Assembly: GCF_018982965.1 (NCBI RefSeq)
Contig: NZ_JACBYP010000039.1
Coordinates: 1 to 64,000 of the forward strand
From: Streptomyces mayonensis
Lineage (GTDB): Bacteria; Actinomycetota; Actinomycetes; Streptomycetales; Streptomycetaceae
Reading direction: 5' to 3'
Length of the DNA stretch: 64,000 nucleotides
The notes below the pieces were generated by a model. That model saw nothing but the letters and a program-made list of their open reading frames with translations, was not told where the DNA came from and searched no databases. Shown in pieces: positions 51,394 through 59,347 of this stretch (positions within the stretch are counted from its first letter, which is position 1; every line of letters begins with the position of its first letter). The position numbers and the translations under genes are program-made.

Positions 51394-52059
51394 ATGAGTA
51401 CGGCGGCCGAGACGGCGGGCGGCGAAACCGAGCCGTGGGACGAGGTCACGCCCGACGCGGCCAGGCGGCTCCTGGTCGCGGCCGTGGAGGCCTTCGCCGA
51501 GCGCGGGTACCACGCGACCACGACCCGCGACATCGCCGGCCGGGCCGGCATGAGTCCCGCCGCGCTCTACATCCACTACAAGACCAAGGAAGAGCTGCTC
51601 CACCGCATCAGCCGCATCGGCCACGACCGGGTGCTCGCCATCCTGCGGACCGCGGCCCAGGGCGAGGGAGGCGCCGCCCAGCGCCTCGCCGACGCTGTCA
51701 GCTCCTTCGTGCGCTGGCACGCGGGCCGGCGCACCACCGCGCGCGTCGTCCAGTACGAACTGGACGCGCTCGGGCCCGAGGCGCGCGCCGAGATCCTCGC
51801 CCTGCGCCGCCAGGTCGACGCCGAGATCCGCGGCATCGTCGAGGACGGCGTGGCGTCCGGGGAGTTCGACGTGCCGGACGTGAAGGGCACCACGCTCGCC
51901 ATCCTGTCGCTCTGCATCGACGTGGCCCGCTGGTTCAACGTGAACGGTGCCCGGACGCCCGACGAGATCGGCGCCCTCTACGCCGTGCTCGTGCTGCGGA
52001 TGGTGGGGGCCGACGCCTCCCACGCCGCGAGGCAGCGGTCCGGCACCGCTCAGACGTAG
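51394..52059 (+). CDS. TetR-family regulator
   Basis: A 221-aa regulator. Seen: helix-turn-helix RRLLVAAVEAFAERGYHATTTRDIAGRAGMSPAALYIHYKTKEELLHRISRIG and a FadR/KstR2-like C-terminal domain (ARVVQYELDALGPEARAEILALRRQVDAEIRGIVEDGV). It converges with the MaoC gene (10-base overlap). The shared CTAAGCG dyads make autoregulation plus control of MaoC likely. Confidence 0.85.
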   Translation: MSTAAETAGGETEPWDEVTPDAARRLLVAAVEAFAERGYHATTTRDIAGRAGMSPAALYIHYKTKEELLHRISRIGHDRVLAILRTAAQGEGGAAQRLADAVSSFVRWHAGRRTTARVVQYELDALGPEARAEILALRRQVDAEIRGIVEDGVASGEFDVPDVKGTTLAILSLCIDVARWFNVNGARTPDEIGALYAVLVLRMVGADASHAARQRSGTAQT

Positions 52060-52511
52060 TAGCGCGAGACGGACTCGGCGACGCACACCGGCTTGTCGCC
52101 GCCCTCGCGTTCCACGGTGAAGGCGACGCTCACCTGGACGCCCCCCGCGACATCCTCGGCGCCGGTGATCGTGGCCGTGGCGCGCAGCCGCGAGCCGACC
52201 GGGACGGGGGAGGGGAAACGGACCTTGTTGGTTCCGTAGTTGACGCCCATCCTCACGCCCTCGACCCGGATCAGCTGCGGGCCGAAGAGAGGGAGGAGCG
52301 ACAGGGTCAGATAGCCGTGCGCGATCGTGGTGCCGAACGGTCCGGCGGCGGCCCTCTCCGGGTCCACGTGGATCCACTGGTGGTCGCCGGTCGCCTCGGC
52401 GAACAGGTCGATCCGCTTCTGGTCGACCTCCAGCCAGTCGGTGTACCCCAGTTGCTCTCCCACCGCCGCCTTCACCTCGTCGGCGGACGCGAAGATCCTC
52501 GGCTCTGCCAT
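52050..52511 (-). CDS. MaoC-like (R)-specific enoyl-CoA hydratase
   Basis: A 153-aa hot-dog protein. Seen: the hydratase-2 signature FAEATGDHQWIHVDPERA (catalytic Asp and His in GDHQWIH), GPFGTTIAHGYLTLSLLP, and VNYGTNKVRFPSPVPVGSRLR. It probably hydrates an enoyl-CoA in the same pathway as nearby acyl-CoA dehydrogenases. GGGAGG lies 10 bases before the ATG. A strong palindrome about 95 bases upstream is a likely operator. Confidence 0.9.
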   Translation of the reverse strand: MAEPRIFASADEVKAAVGEQLGYTDWLEVDQKRIDLFAEATGDHQWIHVDPERAAAGPFGTTIAHGYLTLSLLPLFGPQLIRVEGVRMGVNYGTNKVRFPSPVPVGSRLRATATITGAEDVAGGVQVSVAFTVEREGGDKPVCVAESVSRYYV

Positions 52512-52600
52512 GCTGTCCCGGCCTCCCAAGTCGTACCAAGTCCTGTCAAGGCGTACCAGGCCGTACCGGTCCCGGGGCGCGCCGGGACCGGCGAGTCCGA

Positions 52601-52626
52601 CCATGCTAAGCGACTGCTTAGCATGG
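52601..52626. promoter_or_regulatory. Perfect palindrome upstream of MaoC gene
   Basis: Perfect 11-base arms (CCATGCTAAGC and its complement) around GACT. The inner 16 bases, CTAAGCGACTGCTTAG, match the TetR gene's own dyad at 51330 at 13 of 16 positions. Confidence 0.75.
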
Positions 52627-52686
52627 TGGTCCGCGGGGCCCCTGTCAACGGACCGGCCGGGCGGCCGGGTCGGTAGGGTCGGTGGG

Positions 52687-53217
52687 GTGCCCCAGATCCC
52701 GGAGAAGGTCCATGAACTCACCGTCGGCCAGCTCGCCGCGCGCAGCGGCGCCGCCGTCTCCGCCCTGCACTTCTACGAGTCGAAGGGTCTGATCTCCAGC
52801 CGCCGCACCTCGGGCAACCAGCGCCGCTTCACCCGGGACACGCTGCGCCGGGTCGCCTTCGTGCGCGCGGCGCAACGCGTCGGCATCCCGCTCGCCACGA
52901 TCCGCGAGGCGCTCGCCGAACTGCCGGAGGAGCGCACGCCCACCGAGGGGGACTGGGCCAGGCTCTCCCGCTCCTGGCGCTCCGAACTGGACGAGCGGAT
53001 CAAGCAGCTCAACCGGCTGCGCGACCACCTCACCGACTGCATCGGCTGCGGCTGCCTGTCCCTGGACACCTGCGTCCTGTCCAACCCCGACGACGCCTTC
53101 GGCCAACGCGCCGCCGGGTCGCGCCTCATGGTGGAACACCGGGACGCCGGGTCCCGCGGCGGCCCGCCGCCGGAACGCGCCCGCGGCGACCGGGACATCC
53201 AGTGCTGCGACGACTGA
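52687..53217 (+). CDS. soxR: SoxR-type redox-sensing MerR regulator
   Basis: A 176-aa regulator. Seen: MerR winged helix (LTVGQLAARSGAAVSALHFYESKGLISSRRTSGNQRRF) and a [2Fe-2S] cluster Cys118-x2-Cys121-x-Cys123-x5-Cys129, the exact SoxR spacing. Streptomyces SoxR responds to redox-active pigments such as actinorhodin and controls oxidoreductases and exporters. None of its known targets is adjacent. The C-terminus is extended by about 45 residues with two Cys (IQCCDD). The GTG at 52687 follows a TAGGGT -10-like box (52674-52679) closely. Confidence 0.92.
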   Translation: MPQIPEKVHELTVGQLAARSGAAVSALHFYESKGLISSRRTSGNQRRFTRDTLRRVAFVRAAQRVGIPLATIREALAELPEERTPTEGDWARLSRSWRSELDERIKQLNRLRDHLTDCIGCGCLSLDTCVLSNPDDAFGQRAAGSRLMVEHRDAGSRGGPPPERARGDRDIQCCDD

Positions 53218-53268
53218 CGGGCCACCGCCGTCGGGGGCGCGGCATCCCCGGCGCACCCCCGCGGTCGG

Positions 53269-53871
53269 CTACGCCGACATCAGCAGTCGCCCCCGGCGGG
53301 CGTCCGCCAGCGCGTCGGGGGTGAGGACGGGCCGCGGCACGAGGATGCCGCAGTCCGCGCAGACCGGCCCCGTCGAGGGCTCGTGGTCCAAGTCGTACGT
53401 CCAGATCAGGCGCTCCCCGGCACACACCGGGCACACGGACCCCGGCTCACGCTCCAGCGCCGAGATCAGCCGGCGCAGCACCTCCGCCAGTGGTCCGTCG
53501 GGATGGACCCTGGGGTCGTCGCACCAGGCCACGCCGAACCCGCCCCAGGTCAGCCGGTGCCAGTCGTCCACGCTGCCCGGCCTGCGCAGCCCGTCGTGCT
53601 TCTCCTTCCTGCGCCGCTCGGCGAAGGCGACCTCGTAGGCCAGCCACACCGAACGCGCCTCCTCCAGCTCCTCCAGTGCGGCCACGAGCCGCACCGGATC
53701 GGGGGAGCGGTCCTCGGGACCGAACCCGGCCCGGGAGCAGAGATGGTCCCAGGTCGCCCTGTGCCCGTAAGGGGCGAAACGCTCAAGGCACTTGCGCAGC
53801 GAATAGCGCCGCAGCGCCAGGTCGCACCGTGGATCGCGGACCTGTCTCGCCAGACTTCGGAAACCGGCCAT
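53269..53871 (-). CDS. Hypothetical protein with zinc-ribbon-like C-terminus
   Basis: A 200-aa protein not recognised. Seen: a basic N-terminal half (LRRYSLRKCLERFAPYGHRATWDHLCSRAGFG), a Trp-rich middle (DDWHRLTWGGFGVAWCDDPR), and CPVC-x17-CADC, a likely zinc site. It may be a nucleic-acid-binding protein. Its start faces the penicillin-acylase gene across 220 bases. Confidence 0.6.
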   Translation of the reverse strand: MAGFRSLARQVRDPRCDLALRRYSLRKCLERFAPYGHRATWDHLCSRAGFGPEDRSPDPVRLVAALEELEEARSVWLAYEVAFAERRRKEKHDGLRRPGSVDDWHRLTWGGFGVAWCDDPRVHPDGPLAEVLRRLISALEREPGSVCPVCAGERLIWTYDLDHEPSTGPVCADCGILVPRPVLTPDALADARRGRLLMSA

Positions 53872-54092
53872 AGCCCTGCACCTCCGTCACACCTGCACCT
53901 GTACTTCGGTCACTTCGGCGTCGTCGTACGGACGTCGCCGAATAGACGTATCGACAACCGATTCGGCTCCATCCGATTTCCGATGCCCCCCATAAGCCGA
54001 TCCACCCACTCCGGAAAGTGACGCATGTTCATCTTCCAACTCGGGGATACCGGCGGTAACGTCCCGCCACATCCCCGTCGGGAGGAGCTGCC
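53872..54092. other. 221-base divergent promoter region
   Basis: AT-richer than its surroundings (around 53900-54040), as expected for a strong promoter. No clear operator was recognised. Confidence 0.4.
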
Positions 54093-56927
54093 ATGCCACG
54101 GCGCAACCCACGCAACGCCCTCGACAGACTGAGAACTCCCCGCGGCCTCCACGGGTTCCTGAAGACCGCATCCGTATGCGCGCTCCTTACCGGACTTTTG
54201 TCACCGCTTTCCCCGGCGGCGGCCGCCGCGACGCCGGCCACCGGGACCGCCGCCGAGGAGTCCGCCGAGGTCACCGCCGCCGGGGCCGCCGCCAACGACC
54301 ACTGCGGCGGCCAGTGTTCGGACATCCTGCCGCCCGGCCAGAACGGCAACGCCACCCTCGCGCAGATCCTCCTCAACCAGGCCTTCGGCGCCCAGCCCGC
54401 GCACGCCGAGGACCAGCTCGGCCCCTACGCGAACCTCGCCACCGGCCACCCCGGCCTCACCAACGACAAGATCAACACCTTCTTCAACGACGCCTCCTTC
54501 GGCGTCCCCGACGGCCAGGCCGCCTCCACCGTCCGCCCCGACGGCCGCGACGACGTCACCATCGTCCGCGACAAGAAGACCGGCGTGCCCCACATCACCG
54601 GCACCACCCGCTACGGCACCGAGTTCGGCGCGGGCTATGCCGCGGCCCAGGACCGGCTGTGGCTCATGGACCTCTTCCGGCACGTCGGCCGCGGCCAGTT
54701 GACCCCCTTCGCCGGCGGCGCCCCCGCCAACCAGGGCCTGGAGCAGCAGTTCTGGCGCGGCGCCCCCTACACCGAGGCCGACCTGGAGGCCCAGATCGAG
54801 AGCGCCGCCGCCAAGGCCGGCGAGCGCGGCGACCTGGCCCTCGCCGACGTGGACGCCTACCTCGCCGGCGTCAACGCCTACATCGACGCCTCCGACCGGG
54901 GCCGCTACTTCCCCGGCGAGTACGTCCTGACCGGCCACAAGGACGCGATCACCAACGCCGGCACCATCGAGCACTTCGAACGCGCCGACCTGATCGCGCT
55001 GGCCTCGGTCATCGGCTCCCTCTTCGGCGCCGGAGGCGGCGGCGAGGTCGACAACGCGCTCTCCCTGCTCGCCGCCCAGGAGAAGTACGGCGTCGCCGAG
55101 GGCACCGAGGTCTGGGAGTCCTTCCGCCAGCGCAACGACCCCGAGGCCGTCCTCACCCAGCAGGACGGCAGCTTCCCGTACCTGCCCACGCCGGACGACC
55201 CGCAGGGCCGCGCCCTGCCCGACGCCGGGTCCGTCGAGGCGGAGCCGCTGGTGTACGACCGTACCGGCAGCGCCGCCGACGCGGACGCGACCGGCGCCTC
55301 CAGCACCGCGGCGCAGACCGCCACGGCCTCGGCACGGCGCGGCATGTCCAACGCCCTCGTCGTCAGCGGCGCGCACACGGACAGCGGCCACCCGGTCGCC
55401 GTCTTCGGACCGCAGACCGGCTACTTCGCCCCGCAACTGCTCATGCTCCAGGAGATCCAGGGCCCCGGCATCAGCGCCCGCGGCGCCTCCTTCGCCGGAC
55501 TGAGCATGTACGTCGAACTCGGCCGCGGCCAGGACTACGCCTGGAGCGCCACCACGTCGGGCCAGGACATCATCGACACCTACGCGGTCGAGCTCTGCCG
55601 GGACGACTTCCACTACCTCTACCGCGGCACCTGCACACCCATGGAGAAGGTCGAGCGCGAGAACGCCTGGAAGCCGACCGTCGCCGACTCCACCGCCGCC
55701 GGCTCCTACACGATGCGCGTCTGGCGCACCAAGTACGGACCCGTCGAGTACCGCGCCACGGTCGGCGGCAAGAAGGTCGCCTACACCACCCTGCGCTCCT
55801 CCTACCTCCACGAGGCCGACTCGATCATCGGCTTCCAGATGCTCAACGACCCCGACTACCTCGACGGCCCCGAGCGCTTCCAGGGCGCGGTCCAGCACAT
55901 CAACTACACCTTCAACTGGTTCTACGCCGACTCCGAGCACACCGCCTACTACAACAGCGGCGACAACCCGGTCCGCGCGGACGGCGTCGACGCCGAGTTC
56001 CCCCTCTGGGCGCGGCAGGCGTACGAGTGGCAGGACTGGGACCCGGACGGCAACACCGCCCGCTACACCGCCGCCCCCGCCCACCCGCAGTCGGTCGACC
56101 AGGACTACTACATCTCCTGGAACAACAAACAGGCCGCGGACTACCCGGCCGCCTCCTGGGGCAACGGCTCCGTCCACCGCGGCGACCTCCTCGACGACCG
56201 CGTGCAGGAGCTGGTCGCCGAGGGCGGCGTCACCCGCGCCGCGCTGGTCGAGGCCATGGCCGAGGCGGGCCTCGCCGACCTGCGCGCCGAGGACGTCCTG
56301 CCCGGCCTGCTGAAGGTGGTCGAGTCCGCGCCGGTGACCGACCCGGCGGCCAAGACGGCCGTGGACGGCCTGAAGGCGTGGCTGTCGGAGGGCGGCGGCC
56401 TGCGCACGGAGACCTCGGCCGGCTCGAAGAAGTACGCCCACGCCGACGCGATCCGCACCCTGGACGCCTGGTGGCCGCTGCTGGTGCGGGCCCAGTTCGA
56501 ACCCGGCCTCGGCAGCGGCCTCTACACCGCCTTCACCCGCAACCTGCCCGTCGACGAGTCCCCGTCCGCCGCCCACGGCCCGACCGGCGCCCACGCCGGC
56601 AGCGCCTTCCAGTACGGCTGGTGGAGCTATGTCGACAAGGACATCCGGGCCGTGCTCGGCGAGCCCGTCAAGGGCCCGCTCGCGCACACCTACTGCGGCG
56701 ACGGCGACCTCGCCGCCTGCCGGGACACCCTGGTCACCACCCTCAAGGAGGCGGCGGGCCGCCCGGCCGGCCAGGTCTACCCCGGCGACGAGAACTGCTC
56801 GGCCGGCGACCAGTGGTGCGCCGACTCGGTGATCCACCGCACCCTCGGAGGCATCAAGCACGGCGGCATCGGCTGGCAGAACCGGCCGACCTACCAGCAG
56901 GTCGTGGAGTTCACCTCCCACCGGTGA
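54093..56927 (+). CDS. Secreted penicillin acylase-family Ntn hydrolase
   Basis: A 944-aa secreted precursor that should self-cleave into two subunits. Seen: basic signal peptide (to about residue 45), an alpha-subunit region with GYAAAQDRLWLMDLFRHVGRGQL, and the likely beta-subunit N-terminus Ser419 in RRGMSNALVVSG. Then DYAWSATTSGQDIIDTYAVEL follows. The family includes penicillin, aculeacin and acyl-homoserine-lactone acylases. The residue before the nucleophile is Met where Gly/Ala is more common. GGGAGGAG precedes the ATG. Likely substrate: an acylated amine outside the cell. Confidence 0.85.
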   Translation: MPRRNPRNALDRLRTPRGLHGFLKTASVCALLTGLLSPLSPAAAAATPATGTAAEESAEVTAAGAAANDHCGGQCSDILPPGQNGNATLAQILLNQAFGAQPAHAEDQLGPYANLATGHPGLTNDKINTFFNDASFGVPDGQAASTVRPDGRDDVTIVRDKKTGVPHITGTTRYGTEFGAGYAAAQDRLWLMDLFRHVGRGQLTPFAGGAPANQGLEQQFWRGAPYTEADLEAQIESAAAKAGERGDLALADVDAYLAGVNAYIDASDRGRYFPGEYVLTGHKDAITNAGTIEHFERADLIALASVIGSLFGAGGGGEVDNALSLLAAQEKYGVAEGTEVWESFRQRNDPEAVLTQQDGSFPYLPTPDDPQGRALPDAGSVEAEPLVYDRTGSAADADATGASSTAAQTATASARRGMSNALVVSGAHTDSGHPVAVFGPQTGYFAPQLLMLQEIQGPGISARGASFAGLSMYVELGRGQDYAWSATTSGQDIIDTYAVELCRDDFHYLYRGTCTPMEKVERENAWKPTVADSTAAGSYTMRVWRTKYGPVEYRATVGGKKVAYTTLRSSYLHEADSIIGFQMLNDPDYLDGPERFQGAVQHINYTFNWFYADSEHTAYYNSGDNPVRADGVDAEFPLWARQAYEWQDWDPDGNTARYTAAPAHPQSVDQDYYISWNNKQAADYPAASWGNGSVHRGDLLDDRVQELVAEGGVTRAALVEAMAEAGLADLRAEDVLPGLLKVVESAPVTDPAAKTAVDGLKAWLSEGGGLRTETSAGSKKYAHADAIRTLDAWWPLLVRAQFEPGLGSGLYTAFTRNLPVDESPSAAHGPTGAHAGSAFQYGWWSYVDKDIRAVLGEPVKGPLAHTYCGDGDLAACRDTLVTTLKEAAGRPAGQVYPGDENCSAGDQWCADSVIHRTLGGIKHGGIGWQNRPTYQQVVEFTSHR

Positions 56928-56969
56928 CCGGCCGGCACGGAGGTCATCCGTGGAGCAGGTAGACGGAGG

Positions 56970-58334
56970 TCACCCGTAGAGGAGGTACTGGCGGCGCGTC
57001 CTGCGGAACGCCGCCAGTTCCGCCTCCCAGCCGTCCACCACCTCGCCGGTGTCCGCACCCGCGTCGATCATCGTGCGTACCCGGGCGGACCCGGTGAGCC
57101 TGTCGATCCAGTGGTCCGACCGCCAGGCGAAGCCCTCCCAGGACCGCTTGGCGGTCACCAGGAGGGCGATGCCGGTGCGCACCGGGTCGAACACGGCCCG
57201 GTCGTGCACGTGGAGCTGCACACCGCCGACGGTCTTCCCCTGGAACTTGGAGAACGTCGGCGCGAAGTACGCTTCCCTGAAGCGCACGCCCGGCAGCCCG
57301 GCCTCGTTCGCGGCCGCGGCCCAGTCCCCGTCGATCCCCTCCGCGCCCAGCAGCTCGAACGGGCTGGTGGTGCCGCGACCCTCGGACAGGTTCGTGCCCT
57401 CGAACAGGCAGGTCCCCGAATACACCAGCGCGCACCGGGGCGTGGGCATGTTCGGGCTCGGCGGCACCCACGGCAGCCCGGAGGCGTCGTAGAACTCCGA
57501 ACGCCGCCAGCCCGTCATCGGCACCGTCTCCAGCGGTACCGGCCGCGCCAGGAACTCGTGGTTGAAGAGCAGCGCCAGCTCGGCGACCGTCATGCCGTGC
57601 GCCTGGGCGATCGGCCGCCGCCCGACGAAACTCGCGAACTCCTCGTGCAGGACCGGCCCGAGCGCCGCCCGCCCGGTCACGGGGTTCGGCCGGTCCAGGA
57701 CCACGAACCGCTTCCCGGCGAGCCCGGCCGCCTCCATGCAGTCGAACAGCGTCCAGATGTACGTGTAGAACCGCGCGCCCACGTCCTGGATGTCGAAGAC
57801 GACGGTGTCCACCCCGGACGCCGTGAACACGTCCGCGAGCGGCTGCCCGCTCTTCAGGTACGTGTCGTAGACCGGCAGCCCGGTCGCGGGGTCGTCGTAC
57901 CGGCCCTCGGAGCCGCCCGCCTGCGCGGTGCCGCGGAAGCCGTGCTCGGGGCCGAAGACGGCGGTCAGGTCCACGCGGGCGTCGGCGTGCATGACGTCGA
58001 CGATGTGGCGCACGTCCCTGGTGATGCCCGTCGGGTTGGTCACGACCCCGACCTTCTGTCCGGCGAGCGGGGCGTAGCCGCCGTCGGCGAGGCGCTCGAA
58101 GCCGGTACGCAGCTGCCGGCCTCCGTGCCCGGCGTGCGCCGTCTGCGCGGTTTCGGCCGGCCGAGCCGCCTGATCCGCCTGATCCGCCCGTGCGGTGTGC
58201 GCGGCCTGGTCCGCCTGTGCCCCCTGTGCTGCGGCCTGGGCGGCCTGTGCCGGGCCCGCGGCGGTGGCCGCGGCCGTGGTGCCGGCCGCCACCGCGGCCG
58301 TCGTGGCGAGCAGGTTCCGTCTGGACAGCGTCAT
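56970..58334 (-). CDS. Tat-exported DUF1343 (NamZ-type) exo-N-acetylmuramidase
   Basis: A 454-aa DUF1343 protein. The characterised B. subtilis member NamZ removes N-acetylmuramic acid from the non-reducing end of peptidoglycan fragments. Seen: twin-arginine signal SRRNLL with Ala-rich core to about residue 45, a low-complexity Ala/Gln/Asp linker, and the catalytic-domain motifs VGVVTNPTGITRD, FGPEHGFRGTAQAG, VVFDIQDVGARFYTYIWTL, GVRFREAYFAPTFSKFQG. GGAGG precedes the ATG at 58334. It probably helps recycle wall material. Confidence 0.85.
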   Translation of the reverse strand: MTLSRRNLLATTAAVAAGTTAAATAAGPAQAAQAAAQGAQADQAAHTARADQADQAARPAETAQTAHAGHGGRQLRTGFERLADGGYAPLAGQKVGVVTNPTGITRDVRHIVDVMHADARVDLTAVFGPEHGFRGTAQAGGSEGRYDDPATGLPVYDTYLKSGQPLADVFTASGVDTVVFDIQDVGARFYTYIWTLFDCMEAAGLAGKRFVVLDRPNPVTGRAALGPVLHEEFASFVGRRPIAQAHGMTVAELALLFNHEFLARPVPLETVPMTGWRRSEFYDASGLPWVPPSPNMPTPRCALVYSGTCLFEGTNLSEGRGTTSPFELLGAEGIDGDWAAAANEAGLPGVRFREAYFAPTFSKFQGKTVGGVQLHVHDRAVFDPVRTGIALLVTAKRSWEGFAWRSDHWIDRLTGSARVRTMIDAGADTGEVVDGWEAELAAFRRTRRQYLLYG

Positions 58335-58438
58335 GCGGTGACCTCCGTGAGCGCGGCGGGTGTCATGCGCACGCACGCTAACCCGCGTCCCGGGCGGCGC
58401 GGAACGAGCCGGACCGCGGGTTCACCTCTTCCGTCGTA

Positions 58439-58451
58439 CATACCGACTGGT
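58439..58451. promoter_or_regulatory. CATACCGACTGGT motif before SDR operon
   Basis: It differs by one base from the complement of the dyad centre at 38884-38896 (CATACCGACCGGT). A TAGTCT -10-like box follows at 58452-58457. Candidate TetR site for the regulator at the end of this operon. Confidence 0.5.
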
Positions 58452-58576
58452 TAGTCTGGAGCGTGCCCTGCCGGTGGACCGGCCGTCTCCGCGCCGTGCC
58501 GAACCGTGCCCGCGCCGTGTGTCCGCGCCGTGTCCGCCCGAGCAGCGCCGTGCCCGAGCCGTGTCGAAGGAGACCG

Positions 58577-59347
58577 ATGGTGGAAGCCGTGCAGGATGCC
58601 GGAGTCGTCGTCACCGGGGCGGGAGGAGGCATCGGCGCCGCGCTGGCCCGCCGCTTCGCCGCCGGGGGCGCCCGGGTCGTCGTCAACGACCTCGACGCCG
58701 ACCGGGCCCGGTCCGTCGCCGACGAGATCGGCGGCATCGCGGTCCCCGGCGACGCCTCCGCGATCGTCACCGAGGCCCGCGAGGCGCTGGGCGGCAGCGT
58801 CGACGTGTACTGCGCCAACGCGGGCGTGGCCTCCGGGGGGACGGAGAACGCCGAGGAAGCCGTCTGGGCGCTGGCCTGGGACGTCAACGTCATGGCCCAC
58901 GTCCGCGCGGCCCACGAACTGCTCCCCGACTGGCTGGAACGGGGCAGCGGCCGCTTCGTCTCCACCGTCTCCGCCGCCGGACTGCTCACCATGATCGGCG
59001 CCGCGCCCTACAGCGTCACCAAGCACGGCGCCTACGCCTTCGCCGAGTGGCTCTCCCTCACCTACCGCCACCGCGGGATCAAGGTCCACGCGATCTGCCC
59101 GCAGGGCGTGCGCACCGACATGCTGGCGGCCACCGGCAGCGCCGGCGACCTGGTCCTCCAGCCCACCGCGATCGAACCGCAGGACGTGGCGGACGCCCTG
59201 TTCAAGGGCATCGAGGAGGACCGCTTCCTGATCCTGCCGCACCCCGAGGTGGCCGAGTACTACCAGGCGCGGGCCGTCGAACCCGACCGCTGGCTGCACG
59301 GCATGAACCGCCTCCAGCGGCAGTGGGAGGAGGCGACGGCCCGATGA
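58577..59347 (+). CDS. Short-chain dehydrogenase/reductase
   Basis: A 256-aa SDR. Seen: cofactor motif TGAGGGIG, NAG at CANAGVASGG, catalytic Ser (STVSAAG) and YSVTK (Tyr/Lys), and FAEWLSLTYRHRGIKVHAICPQGVRTDML. Probably NAD(P)-dependent oxidation or reduction of a hydroxyacyl/ketoacyl substrate. AAGGAG precedes the ATG. The stop overlaps the next start (ATGA), so it is coupled to the CoA ligase. Confidence 0.9.
   Translation: MVEAVQDAGVVVTGAGGGIGAALARRFAAGGARVVVNDLDADRARSVADEIGGIAVPGDASAIVTEAREALGGSVDVYCANAGVASGGTENAEEAVWALAWDVNVMAHVRAAHELLPDWLERGSGRFVSTVSAAGLLTMIGAAPYSVTKHGAYAFAEWLSLTYRHRGIKVHAICPQGVRTDMLAATGSAGDLVLQPTAIEPQDVADALFKGIEEDRFLILPHPEVAEYYQARAVEPDRWLHGMNRLQRQWEEATAR

Noticed and set aside
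49600..52539. Upstream extension of the TetR gene at 48958
   Set aside because: The extension runs antisense through the acyl-CoA dehydrogenase and other genes. The TetR fold begins at MARPRK.
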